DNA of 64,000 nt from assembly GCF_009936215.1 (NCBI RefSeq), contig NZ_AP019551.1, positions 651,501 to 715,500 on the forward strand, given 5' to 3'. A program made the translations under genes and the position numbers. Every line of letters begins with the position of its first letter. Position 1 is the stretch's first letter. The DNA is from Athalassotoga saccharophila (GTDB taxonomy: Bacteria > Thermotogota > Thermotogae > Mesoaciditogales > Mesoaciditogaceae). Below the pieces are notes generated by a model, which did not search any database, was not told the DNA's origin, and saw nothing but the letters and a program-made list of their open reading frames with translations. Shown here piece by piece: positions 1 to 7,715 of the stretch.

Positions 1-14
1 TTAATTTTTTTTGA

Positions 15-103
15 TCACCTCCCTTATATCCCCCGCCCGCAAGGGAAAATGAAGAGATTTTTATTTGAATATATCATATCACAAATGTATGTACTTTGAT
101 CAA
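15..103 (-). promoter_or_regulatory. Promoter and ribosome site for a gene beyond the left edge
   Basis: Read on the minus strand, a TTGATC box (98-103) lies 19 bases before a TATGAT box (73-78). A strong GGGAGGTGA ribosome site follows at 15-23. No start codon is visible before position 1, so the gene begins just outside the window. The promoter spacing is long, so the exact boxes are uncertain; the ribosome site is convincing. Confidence 0.45.
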
Positions 104-120
104 CATTCATGAAATAAAGA

Positions 121-147
121 AAATCCCCGGCCGATCGCCGGGGATTT
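121..147 (-). terminator. GC-rich hairpin terminator of the toga operon
   Basis: Perfect 10-bp arms AAATCCCCGG / CCGGGGATTT (121-130 and 138-147) enclose a 7-base loop, 14 bases past the stop of the barrel-like gene. In minus-strand reading the stem is followed by the T-rich TTTCTTTATTTC. The stem is symmetric, so it could also stop plus-strand transcripts. Confidence 0.75.
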
Positions 148-160
148 GTTTTGTATTTTT

Positions 161-1114
161 TTAGAATGCGTTAACTGTGAAGGAAGATGTAACTGCAAGA
201 CCTGTGCTTGAACTATAGGAAGGATTAAGTGACCAAGTTACATTTCCCTTTGTGTTAGGAACATTGCCAGAAAGTGTCACGCCGGCTGACCATGCGGAAG
301 AACTGTAAGAGGCGCTGAGGCTTCCAGTTGCTCCCATAACTGTGAAGAGATTATTTGCTGTCAATCCAAGTTTAAGTGTGCTGAAATTCATGTTCGTAAC
401 AACTGCATTGACTTCGGTATTGCTGCCAAGATCAAACCAGCCCGTCAATGTTGAAGTGTTGGCATATTCGACTCCGAGTTGGTTACCATTCATATTCGCA
501 GCAGCACCGACTGTCCATGAAGAAAGAGAACCAGAAGCAAATTGAGCCATTCCAAAAACATTGGCAGGGCCAACTCCGACATTTGCTCCTGCGTAGTAAG
601 TTGCAGCGCTAAGATTTCCCAATGTTGAATTCATTCCACCATAGACATGGGCAGGGCCCACAGGGGCATCGGCAAATAAACCAAGAGCAGAAGAAGTTGC
701 CAATCCGCTTGATTGAACATAAAGGTTAAACGCAGAAGATGTGTATTCTAATCCATGGTTGTAAGCAGAACCGGAATAAGAAAAACTTAATGCTCCTGTT
801 CCGTTAACATTGCTTCCACCAAAAACTGTTTCACCAAATGTTGGACCAGCGTAGCCGGTTACTAAGGAAAGATTTGTCATCAAAGGAATCGTGAGGTAGA
901 AATCAGAAAGTCCCCATGGAGAAAGACTTGCACTGAAGTTGTAATCCGTTCCCGCCGCGCTAACGCTCAAAGAGGGAGAAACCGTTACACAATTGGTCTG
1001 GAATGGGTAAATATTCCAACTTATAGAACCGCTTCCAGAGAAACTTAAGGCTGCAAACGACGCAACCGCGAGAATAGCGATCGCAACTACCGACAACACC
1101 AATACCTTTTTCAT
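161..1114 (-). CDS. Putative toga outer-membrane beta-barrel (Omp-beta/porin-like) protein
   Basis: A 317-residue exported protein with a clear signal peptide (residues 1 to about 22, basic start then a hydrophobic core). The rest is rich in Ser, Gly, Asn, Thr and Tyr in alternating hydrophobic/polar stretches and ends in an aromatic residue (Phe), the pattern of a transmembrane beta-barrel. It has no enzyme motif. It follows the coiled-coil anchor gene in the same orientation, as expected for a toga pair in which one protein forms the outer sheet and the other spans the wide periplasm. A GAAGGGGG site lies 9 bases before the ATG. The barrel assignment comes from composition and context, because toga porins diverge quickly in sequence. 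Confidence 0.6.
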   Translation of the reverse strand: MKKVLVLSVVAIAILAVASFAALSFSGSGSISWNIYPFQTNCVTVSPSLSVSAAGTDYNFSASLSPWGLSDFYLTIPLMTNLSLVTGYAGPTFGETVFGGSNVNGTGALSFSYSGSAYNHGLEYTSSAFNLYVQSSGLATSSALGLFADAPVGPAHVYGGMNSTLGNLSAATYYAGANVGVGPANVFGMAQFASGSLSSWTVGAAANMNGNQLGVEYANTSTLTGWFDLGSNTEVNAVVTNMNFSTLKLGLTANNLFTVMGATGSLSASYSSSAWSAGVTLSGNVPNTKGNVTWSLNPSYSSSTGLAVTSSFTVNAF

Positions 1115-1185
1115 GCTTTAAAGCCCCCTTCTAAAAGAATTTTGAAAGTTGATAAAAATAGATTTCCAATCAAACCGTTATGCAC
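1111..1185 (-). CDS. Possible 24-residue leader peptide coupled to the barrel gene
   Basis: A GTG-started frame of 24 codons is preceded by a strong GGGAGGTGG site (1194-1202, 8-base spacing). Its TGA stop overlaps the ATG of the barrel-like gene (sequence ATGA). The predicted peptide, MHNGLIGNLFLSTFKILLEG followed by GFKA, is hydrophobic in the middle. The arrangement fits translational coupling of a highly expressed envelope gene. It may instead be chance, since the long AT-rich leader could simply be untranslated. Confidence 0.35.
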   Translation of the reverse strand: MHNGLIGNLFLSTFKILLEGGFKA

Positions 1186-1253
1186 TTTCCCTACCACCTC
1201 CCATTTTACCTGATGCTCGCCCGTCAGGAAGGAGTTTTATTACAAATTCATGC

Positions 1254-2219
1254 TTAACGATTTGGATACCAGTAATACCACACAAAATAGAGCAATAATC
1301 CAAGTGTCGCAGTTCCGATGGCCACTCCGGCAGCGCCTATCCATGTCGCGGTTGTAGCCTTATCGTTAACTGTCTTTATCTCGCTTTCGAGAGTTGCTTT
1401 GGTGTTACTTATCTGATTTGTGAGTTCCGTTCTCGTGTTGTTAAGATCGTTTCTGAGGAAACTTATCTGATTGTCGAGATAATTTCTCGTTGTTTCGAGT
1501 TGGGTTGTGAGAACCTGAATGTCATTTGCCTCTTTTGCGCTGAGATTGTTGAGAGCCGCTGTAAGAGAGGCGATATCTGTCGTATTTTTGACAACCTGCT
1601 GGTTGACAAGATCTATCTTCTTGTAAAGGAACATTGCGTTGTCATTTATCATCTGGGTCAATCTATTCGTCGTGGAAGCAACCTGTGTTTTAAACTCTGC
1701 CAAAGAATTTTGCAGACCGTTCACACTTTGCGTTAAACCCGCTATTTCCTTGTTCATGTTGGCAATCATCTGGTTATTGACATTTGCAAGGATCAATGCC
1801 TTATTCGCGGTATCAGAAGCCAGTGCCGTTGCCTTCTTTAACTGTTCTATGACAGTTGTCAAAATAGCAACCTGGTTTTCAAGCGTTACAACGATGGAAT
1901 TTGTAGATGTGAGGTTCTGTTTGAGTGTGTTGACAACATCTTGAAGTGCCTGAAGGTCGCTTGTTTTTGCCAGAGATGGATTTTGTTCGATGTAGTTGAT
2001 AAGGTTATACGCAACCTGTGCAAGCGTGTACCTGTTTACCGTTTGCGTACCCTGGAAAAGGCCATTGATTCCGCTCATGATGTTATCATTGGTTACAACA
2101 TTTACCGGCGTTGCGTAAACACTCGTGGCCGGAACATCGGTAAAAGTTGTGGCCGTAACCAATGAACCCATCAAAATAACAGCAACGATTGCTATACTTA
2201 CGATCACGGTCTTTCGCAT
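1254..2219 (-). CDS. Toga anchor protein, Omp-alpha type (SLH + coiled coil + C-terminal membrane anchor)
   Basis: The 321-residue protein has a signal peptide (about 1-23), one SLH-like segment (about 24-80, starting FTDVPATSVYATP), a long coiled coil (about 85-285) with repeated Leu/Ile/Val spacing and frequent Asn/Thr, and a C-terminal hydrophobic segment near 292-313 followed by WYPNR. This is the architecture of Thermotoga Omp-alpha, a rod thought to tether the toga to the cell wall. AGGAGGATG precedes the ATG. It lies directly upstream of the barrel-like gene and is probably co-transcribed with it. Confidence 0.8.
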   Translation of the reverse strand: MRKTVIVSIAIVAVILMGSLVTATTFTDVPATSVYATPVNVVTNDNIMSGINGLFQGTQTVNRYTLAQVAYNLINYIEQNPSLAKTSDLQALQDVVNTLKQNLTSTNSIVVTLENQVAILTTVIEQLKKATALASDTANKALILANVNNQMIANMNKEIAGLTQSVNGLQNSLAEFKTQVASTTNRLTQMINDNAMFLYKKIDLVNQQVVKNTTDIASLTAALNNLSAKEANDIQVLTTQLETTRNYLDNQISFLRNDLNNTRTELTNQISNTKATLESEIKTVNDKATTATWIGAAGVAIGTATLGLLLYFVWYYWYPNR

Positions 2220-2314
2220 TTTTGACCATCCTCCTTTTCTTTTTAAAACCTTTATATCTTAACACGGGGCAAAGCAAAGATCCCCCTTACTTCAAAAAGA
2301 TACAATTTTTTAAA

Positions 2315-2343
2315 ATTATACCACTCGATTATGAAGAATTCAA
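2315..2343 (-). promoter_or_regulatory. Strong sigma-A-type promoter of the toga operon
   Basis: On the minus strand TTGAAT (2338-2343) and TATAAT (2315-2320) are separated by exactly 17 bases. The -35 box overlaps the stop codon of tyrS. The expected start lies near 2308, giving a leader of about 90 bases before the anchor gene. The near-consensus boxes fit the high expression expected of envelope proteins. Confidence 0.75.
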
Positions 2344-3524
2344 GATCTTAAAACGATTTTGTATATCTTTCTCTTTCCGACCTTAAGGATGTCTCCATCT
2401 TTAAAATTCGTTAAACTCATCTCATCTTCAACGATTTCTTCATTTATTTTAACACCGTTTTGGGATATCAGGCGCTTTGCCTCGCTTGCCGAACTTACGG
2501 CGCCAATGTCTTTCAAAAATTGAGTTAATCTTATCCCGTTAATTCCATTTATGACAGGCACATCGTCTGGAATTTCTTTTTTGGAAAAGGTTGTTACGAA
2601 TTTTTCTTGCGCAAAGTTCGCATCCTTTTCTGAATAAAGCCATTTCACTATTTCAAATGCGAGGCTTTTTTTGAATTCCATCGGGTGCAACTTTCCCGAT
2701 TCTATATCTGATTTTGCCTTTTCTGCATCGAGATCTGTCAATAATTTCGCGTATTTGAACATCAACGTATCCGGTATCGACATGATCTTTCCGTAAATAT
2801 CATCTGGCGAGTCGGTAAGGCCTATGTAATTTCCGTAACTTTTCGACATCTTCAATGTGCCATCTGTTCCTTCTATTATTGGCATCGTAAGGACTATTTG
2901 AGGAGGCTGGCCGAATTCTTCCTGATACTTTCTTCCGACAAGAAGGTTGAACTTTTGATCCGTTCCACCGATCTCGACATCGCACTTTACGGCAACCGAA
3001 TCGTAAGCCTGCGCTATCGGGTAGAGAAATTCAACTATGCTTATCGGTTCTCCCGCTCTGTATCTTTTCTCAAAATCGTCTCTTTCGAGCATTCTCGCGA
3101 CGGTATATTTAGATGCCAGCCTTATTACGTCTTCAAATTTAAGAGGATCGAGCCATTCCGAATTGAACCTGAGTTCTGTCTTGCTTTTATCGAGAATTTT
3201 AAAGGCCTGTTCCTGATAACTTATCGCATTTTGCTTTGTCTCTTCGGCAGAAAGCATTGGCCTTGTCTTTGAACGACCAGAAGGGTCGCCGATCCTTGCC
3301 GTGAAATCGCCTATTATGAGCACGACGGTATGACCAAGATCTTGAAATTGCCTTAATTTTCTCAAAACAACCGCATGACCCAAATGAAGATCAGGTCTTG
3401 ACGGATCGACCCCGAGTTTAACCCTTAAGGGCCGGCCCATTTTCAATCTTTCGAGAAGTTCTGATTCTTCTATCAAATCTTCGGTATTTGACTTTAAGAT
3501 CTTTAGTTGATCTTCGGGCGACAA
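2340..3524 (-). CDS. tyrS: Tyrosyl-tRNA synthetase
   Basis: This cytoplasmic enzyme charges tRNA-Tyr with tyrosine. The 394-residue protein has the class I nucleotide-binding signatures HLGH (near residue 48) and KMSKS (near 232), and a C-terminal S4 RNA-binding domain (about 325-394). Length and order match the TyrRS form with a short catalytic domain plus S4. The start is TTG with AAGGAGAA upstream. It lies 13 bases after secG and probably shares its promoter. Confidence 0.95.
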   Translation of the reverse strand: MSPEDQLKILKSNTEDLIEESELLERLKMGRPLRVKLGVDPSRPDLHLGHAVVLRKLRQFQDLGHTVVLIIGDFTARIGDPSGRSKTRPMLSAEETKQNAISYQEQAFKILDKSKTELRFNSEWLDPLKFEDVIRLASKYTVARMLERDDFEKRYRAGEPISIVEFLYPIAQAYDSVAVKCDVEIGGTDQKFNLLVGRKYQEEFGQPPQIVLTMPIIEGTDGTLKMSKSYGNYIGLTDSPDDIYGKIMSIPDTLMFKYAKLLTDLDAEKAKSDIESGKLHPMEFKKSLAFEIVKWLYSEKDANFAQEKFVTTFSKKEIPDDVPVINGINGIRLTQFLKDIGAVSSASEAKRLISQNGVKINEEIVEDEMSLTNFKDGDILKVGKRKIYKIVLRS

Positions 3525-3537
3525 TCTTAATTCTCCT

Positions 3538-3780
3538 TTATCTTAATGTTAGAACGTAAGCCGTTACTATGCTCATTACCATGAATGCCACGGCAAGCGC
3601 TATAGTTACCTTTGCAAGTGTATCGAGTCCTTTTTCACGACCAAAGACGGTGTACAAAGAACCGGATCCGAAGGCTCCTCCAAGTCCTCCATGTTTTGAC
3701 ATCTTCATCATGACAACCCATATCAACGCCACGGATATCACAACATCGATTATCATAACAAAAAGCACGAGAAAACTCAA
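3538..3780 (-). CDS. secG: Preprotein translocase subunit SecG
   Basis: An 80-residue membrane protein with two hydrophobic segments (about 3-23 and 55-77) and a central Gly-rich loop with GGLGGAFGSGS, the SecG hallmark. It assists the SecYEG channel during protein export. The start is TTG after GGAAGGGAT. It is the first gene after the promoter at 3813-3841 and is followed by tyrS. Confidence 0.92.
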   Translation of the reverse strand: MSFLVLFVMIIDVVISVALIWVVMMKMSKHGGLGGAFGSGSLYTVFGREKGLDTLAKVTIALAVAFMVMSIVTAYVLTLR

Positions 3781-3812
3781 TTCTATCCCTTCCTTTCGAT
3801 AACGTCTCCATT

Positions 3813-3841
3813 ATTATACTAACAAATCGGCAAAAATACAA
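3813..3841 (-). promoter_or_regulatory. Promoter of secG-tyrS
   Basis: Minus-strand boxes TTGTAT (3836-3841) and TATAAT (3813-3818) are 17 bases apart, about 33 bases before the secG start. It lies in the short gap between the exporter gene and secG. Confidence 0.7.
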
Positions 3842-3846
3842 TATCT

Positions 3847-5298
3847 TCAAGAAAGTTTTTTTGCCAGATCAGTGTCTTCTTTCCATTCTGGCTTTTTCCC
3901 GCGCATGTAAGAAAGAAATGCGGCCGCAAGGCTTATGAACAAAGATATGTAAAACGCGACGCTTAAATCATGAATAAATGTGTTTACGAATATTCCCTCG
4001 GACCCAACCTGAATTCCCGCGAATAGAGCCTGCATCGCCTGAGGGGTCATTCCGGAAGATGTTACGGCAAATGCTATGGCTATGCTTACGACCGATCCGG
4101 CATTGTTCATCATCACGCGGGTACCTGATGCCGTTCCCCTTTTATTCGGAGGAACTGCACTCATTATGGCGTTGTTGTTTGGAGAGTTGAACATTCCAGA
4201 TCCAAATCCCATTATCATCTGCCAGAATATTATTTCAAACAAGGAAGTGTTGACATTTATGAACGTGAATCCGAAAAGCCCGACTGCCATTACGATCAAG
4301 CCGATCGAACTTAGTTCTCGCGATCCGTACTTGTCAGACAGTGTCCCGCTTATCGGTGCCGCTATCATCATCGCAACGGCAAAGGGAGTCAACATCAGTC
4401 CAGCCTCGAATGGACTCATGGATTTTATACCCTGAAGGTAAAATATCAAAAGGAAGGTAAGAGATCCATTTGCTATGCCGTTAAAGAGGGTCGATGTGTA
4501 GGCAAAGCCCATAAGCCTATTTTTGAAAAATGTTAGATCCAAAAGCGGATCCTTTGCCCTCGATTCGATGTAGACAAAAACTAACATTAAAATAGCGCCG
4601 ACTATAAAGCCAAAGACAGTCGTAGGAGATCCCCAGCCGTAAAGGCCGCCAAAACTCATGGCCATAAGTATTCCAAAGAGGCCTCCCGTTAAGGCAAGTG
4701 CACCGAACCAGTCGAATTTTTGATTCGATGGCATCTTCTCGGTTTCTTTTATCTGAAGCCACGCCCATATCGTTCCTATTATTCCAAGCGGCACGTTGAA
4801 GAAGAAGACCCATCTCCATCCAAGCGCGACCGTCAAAAGACCACCTATGACAGGCCCAAGAGTGAAGCCAACGGCAACAACCATTGCGTTTATTCCAAGT
4901 GCCCTTCCGAGTTCTTTTTTCGGAAAAGCGTCTGTGACTATGGCCGCACTATTTGCAACCATAAGGGCACCACCGACGGACTGAACAATTCTGAGTATGA
5001 GAAGTTCAGGTCCATTTTGAGAAAGACCTGCGAAAAATGATGCCAGTGTGAAGAGGGCAAAGCCTCCAACGTAAAGGTGCTTTCTTCCAAATATGTCTGC
5101 AACTCTTCCTATTGCAGGCACAAGGATAGTCACAGATAACATATAACTCATTATTACCCATATGACGAGTATCATGGAAGTATTCAATTCCTTTGCTATG
5201 TTGGGAAGCGCTATAAGCAAAGCGCTGCTGTTCATGACCGAAACAAATGCTCCAAGACTCGTTGCGGACAAAGCCTTCCACTTGTATTGCATATTCAT
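3847..5298 (-). CDS. MFS drug exporter, DHA2 (14-helix) family
   Basis: A 483-residue inner-membrane proton antiporter, probably exporting drugs or other small hydrophobic compounds. About 14 hydrophobic helices are visible. MFS motif A appears as GRVADIFGRK (near 63-72), and the typical sequence LGWRWVFFFNVPLGI follows helix 5. The length fits EmrB/QacA-like carriers. AAGGGATG precedes the ATG. No EmrA-like partner or regulator lies beside it, so the substrate cannot be inferred. Confidence 0.85.
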   Translation of the reverse strand: MNMQYKWKALSATSLGAFVSVMNSSALLIALPNIAKELNTSMILVIWVIMSYMLSVTILVPAIGRVADIFGRKHLYVGGFALFTLASFFAGLSQNGPELLILRIVQSVGGALMVANSAAIVTDAFPKKELGRALGINAMVVAVGFTLGPVIGGLLTVALGWRWVFFFNVPLGIIGTIWAWLQIKETEKMPSNQKFDWFGALALTGGLFGILMAMSFGGLYGWGSPTTVFGFIVGAILMLVFVYIESRAKDPLLDLTFFKNRLMGFAYTSTLFNGIANGSLTFLLIFYLQGIKSMSPFEAGLMLTPFAVAMMIAAPISGTLSDKYGSRELSSIGLIVMAVGLFGFTFINVNTSLFEIIFWQMIMGFGSGMFNSPNNNAIMSAVPPNKRGTASGTRVMMNNAGSVVSIAIAFAVTSSGMTPQAMQALFAGIQVGSEGIFVNTFIHDLSVAFYISLFISLAAAFLSYMRGKKPEWKEDTDLAKKLS

Positions 5299-5364
5299 CC
5301 CTTCTTGTTAGATGTCTTAAATAATTTTAGAATTTTATTGCTACATGCAAATTTCTGTTATTTT

Positions 5365-6687
5365 TCAAATTTTGTATCTTCTTCTTCCGGAAAAAACGAG
5401 TTCTATTCCATTTTCTTCCAATTTTTTCCTTACACTTTTGTCCTCTTTAACTCCGCCGGGTTCTATGACCGTTTTTATTCCGCTTCCTATTATAAGATCG
5501 GGGATTTTTAAATCTTTTATCGGGCCATCAAAGGCACAGATTGCGCCATCTAAACTTGAAGGATCTTTTTTTGCCTTCATAAGTGCAACCTCGAGTGCCT
5601 CTATTTGTTCGGCTTGACCGGATCCTAAAGAGATCATCTCGTAATCTTTGAATATGCAACAGGCCATGCTTTTGGAAAGGGAGACTATGAGGTTTGCGAA
5701 TTTGTACTGTATATCGAATTCGTTGGATAAAAACCTCATGTTCAGAAGGTCGTCTGGCGTCTGGACAAGAAAATTACCTTCGAGAAATCTGTATTCTTTT
5801 TCTATTTCTAAATGAGGTATTTCCTTTATCTTTATGAATCTCTTTATTTTAAGATCGGGATAATCTGGAAAATCAGGCAATATGACTATATCAAGATCAT
5901 TTCCATCGAGGCCTTTCAAAAGTTCTTTGCTTAAAAAATTCGCGGCAAGCACGCCTCTCGAATTTTTAAAATTGAAGTTGCTCCTTTTTACCTCCGCTAT
6001 GACACCGTGATGAACTCTTACGGCAAATCTGTAATCCAGATACCTCAAGAGCGAAAGGGCCGTGTAGATGTCTATTATGTTGTTGTAACTGAGCGTAAAG
6101 AGCGTGTCTTCATCGATAATGTCAAAAAAAGCCTTTGTTTTGGCTATCTTTGAAAGATAGGCAAGTTGCTGTGGATTTTCTCCATATCTTAGAGGGGTTT
6201 TTTCTTCGAGAATAAGGGTTTCAAATTTTTCGGAGGCAAAAAGTTCGCTCATTTCTTTGTGGATCAAAGACGTATACCTTAAGATCCTGTAGAGTGCTTT
6301 GAGAGAAAGCATTCTTCTGTCTTGAAGCGTTATATCGCCGCACTCTTCGAGTGATTCTATTATTTTGTCAAAATCGTCTGGATCGAGGACTATCACTGAA
6401 TTTCTGTAGTTTTTTACGCACGAATAAATGGCGGAAATCTTCCACTCCTCTATCGAATTGAGAATGTAATTTTCCTCTAACCTTTGATTTGCGGCGTTAA
6501 GTTCGAGCACGACGAGATCTATACCCTGAAAATCCGATCCTCCGGATTTTTTTATCTCGACACTGAGATCGAAGACATTTTTGAAATCATCAACGGTATA
6601 GACCTTCACTCCAAACTGGATCAATTTGTCTTTAAAAGCGCTGTAAGGACCATCGACCCTTTCAAAGAAAGCGTAATTTACGTTCAA
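5365..6687 (-). CDS. Degenerate PurH-like protein (AICAR transformylase/IMP cyclohydrolase fold)
   Basis: The 440-residue protein aligns along its length with bacterial PurH. LRYGENPQ (near 165), GSGQ, a C-terminal PGG and the order of segments are kept. Normal PurH makes FAICAR and closes it to IMP. Here the transformylase Lys-His pair (KHxxPCG) is replaced by VHHGVIA (His226-His227), the SAFGG stretch is absent, SNAIV is SMACC, and the cyclohydrolase motif DIGG is unrecognisable. A reduced MGS-like N-terminus remains. It is the last gene of the tsaB-to-cheW operon, not a purine operon. It is more likely a ligand-binding or regulatory relative than an active purine enzyme. Confidence 0.7.
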   Translation of the reverse strand: MNVNYAFFERVDGPYSAFKDKLIQFGVKVYTVDDFKNVFDLSVEIKKSGGSDFQGIDLVVLELNAANQRLEENYILNSIEEWKISAIYSCVKNYRNSVIVLDPDDFDKIIESLEECGDITLQDRRMLSLKALYRILRYTSLIHKEMSELFASEKFETLILEEKTPLRYGENPQQLAYLSKIAKTKAFFDIIDEDTLFTLSYNNIIDIYTALSLLRYLDYRFAVRVHHGVIAEVKRSNFNFKNSRGVLAANFLSKELLKGLDGNDLDIVILPDFPDYPDLKIKRFIKIKEIPHLEIEKEYRFLEGNFLVQTPDDLLNMRFLSNEFDIQYKFANLIVSLSKSMACCIFKDYEMISLGSGQAEQIEALEVALMKAKKDPSSLDGAICAFDGPIKDLKIPDLIIGSGIKTVIEPGGVKEDKSVRKKLEENGIELVFSGRRRYKI

Positions 6688-6691
6688 TCCA

Positions 6692-7147
6692 TCACCTCAT
6701 CGCGTTTGCAAGTTGAACTGATTCTTTGTCCGTTAGGATCTTGTCTATGTCTAATATGATTATCATCCTGCCATTCATGTTGGAAATCGCGCCTATGTAT
6801 TTGTTGGAACTGTTAGATATTTCCTCCGGAGGCTCTTCGAGTTGATTTTGGGAAAGAGTTATGACTTCTTTGACCTCGTCCACTATTATTGCGACCTTTT
6901 TGTTTCCAACATTAACGACGATTGCTTTTTGATTCTCCTTTTTTGAGGTGTCGCTGACTAAAAATTTCTTTCTTCCGTTTATGACCGGAATCGCTACTCC
7001 TCTAAAATCCATAAGTCCTTCGACAAAATCGGGAGCATTTGGGATTCTGACGATCTTTCCAACTGGTACTATGCTGTCTATTTTCATTATGTCTATCGCG
7101 TATTCCTCCTCCCCTATCATGAAATTAACCACTTTCATCTCGCTCAT
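6692..7147 (-). CDS. cheW: CheW-type chemotaxis coupling protein
   Basis: A 151-residue, single CheW domain that links chemoreceptors to CheA. It has the usual segments: an N-terminal beta-rich repeat with EEEYAIDI, then IPNAPDFVEGLMDFRG (about 36-51) and PVINGRKKF. The C-terminal IVDEVKEV region is also intact. The start overlaps the 3' end of the LexA-like gene by 23 bases, which indicates translational coupling. No cheA or receptor gene lies in the window. The protein probably serves the same motility system as the fli genes near 56-59 kb. Confidence 0.9.
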   Translation of the reverse strand: MSEMKVVNFMIGEEEYAIDIMKIDSIVPVGKIVRIPNAPDFVEGLMDFRGVAIPVINGRKKFLVSDTSKKENQKAIVVNVGNKKVAIIVDEVKEVITLSQNQLEEPPEEISNSSNKYIGAISNMNGRMIIILDIDKILTDKESVQLANAMR

Positions 7148-7703
7148 TGAAATCCCTCCTTTCCGGAATTCTTAATATACCGTAAAAACTTCCCTTTATC
7201 TCTCCGTCAATTTTGTTCCCACTTAGATCTTTAACCTCACCCGATTCGTGAATTCCAATGAAGTAATCTTCATCTTTCTTTAAAAGCACAAGTCCATTCT
7301 GAATCTCGTCGTTAAAAATAATGTAATCGCCATTTATAATCTTGTATTTAGCGATCTCCATCGCCGATTTAACGGCGAGAAGAGATTTCTCATTCGACGG
7401 AATGGCCAGATGGATTTTTTTGTTGCTTTTAATGATTTTACCACTTTTTCCGACCCATCCTATTAACTCGGCAAGGGTAATGTCAAAAGGACTTTGAGAA
7501 AGTACCTTTATTCCGCGTGATGCTTTGTCTCTTTTTATGTATCCCTTTTTCTCTATCGCTTCAACGTGCGCCAGTGCCCCACTCGGAGAAGAGAAGCCAA
7601 AATGATCGGATATCTCCCTTATGGTGGGAGGATAACCATTCTTGTTCAAAAATTCTTTTATGAAATCGTAAATTTCGCGCTGACGCTGCGTTAATTCTTT
7701 TAT
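7125..7703 (-). CDS. LexA-like repressor lacking the self-cleavage residues
   Basis: An N-terminal winged helix (to about residue 68) is a textbook LexA DNA-binding domain, with YPPTIREISDHFGFSSPSG and a following KGYIKRD wing. The C-terminal half matches the S24 dimerisation/protease domain in spacing (NGDYIIF), but the nucleophile Ser is Glu116, the catalytic Lys has no counterpart, and the Ala-Gly cleavage site reads WVGKSG. It should bind DNA but not self-cleave on RecA activation. LexA similarity extends back to an ATA codon at 7703 with AAGGGG 8 bases upstream. The first usual start codon (TTG, 7649) would cut off helix 1. The length from ATA is 192 residues, normal for LexA. Confidence 0.75.
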   Translation of the reverse strand: MKELTQRQREIYDFIKEFLNKNGYPPTIREISDHFGFSSPSGALAHVEAIEKKGYIKRDKASRGIKVLSQSPFDITLAELIGWVGKSGKIIKSNKKIHLAIPSNEKSLLAVKSAMEIAKYKIINGDYIIFNDEIQNGLVLLKKDEDYFIGIHESGEVKDLSGNKIDGEIKGSFYGILRIPERRDFNERDESG

Positions 7704-7715
7704 TCACAACACCCC

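Noticed and set aside
342-545. Frames antisense to the toga genes (also around 1500-2165)
   Set aside because: They mirror the codon structure of the real genes, lack ribosome sites and show no protein-like pattern.
1209-1228. CCTGA...TCAGG stem after the toga anchor gene as a terminator
   Set aside because: Only five pairs with a 10-base loop and no T-run; a ribosome site follows.
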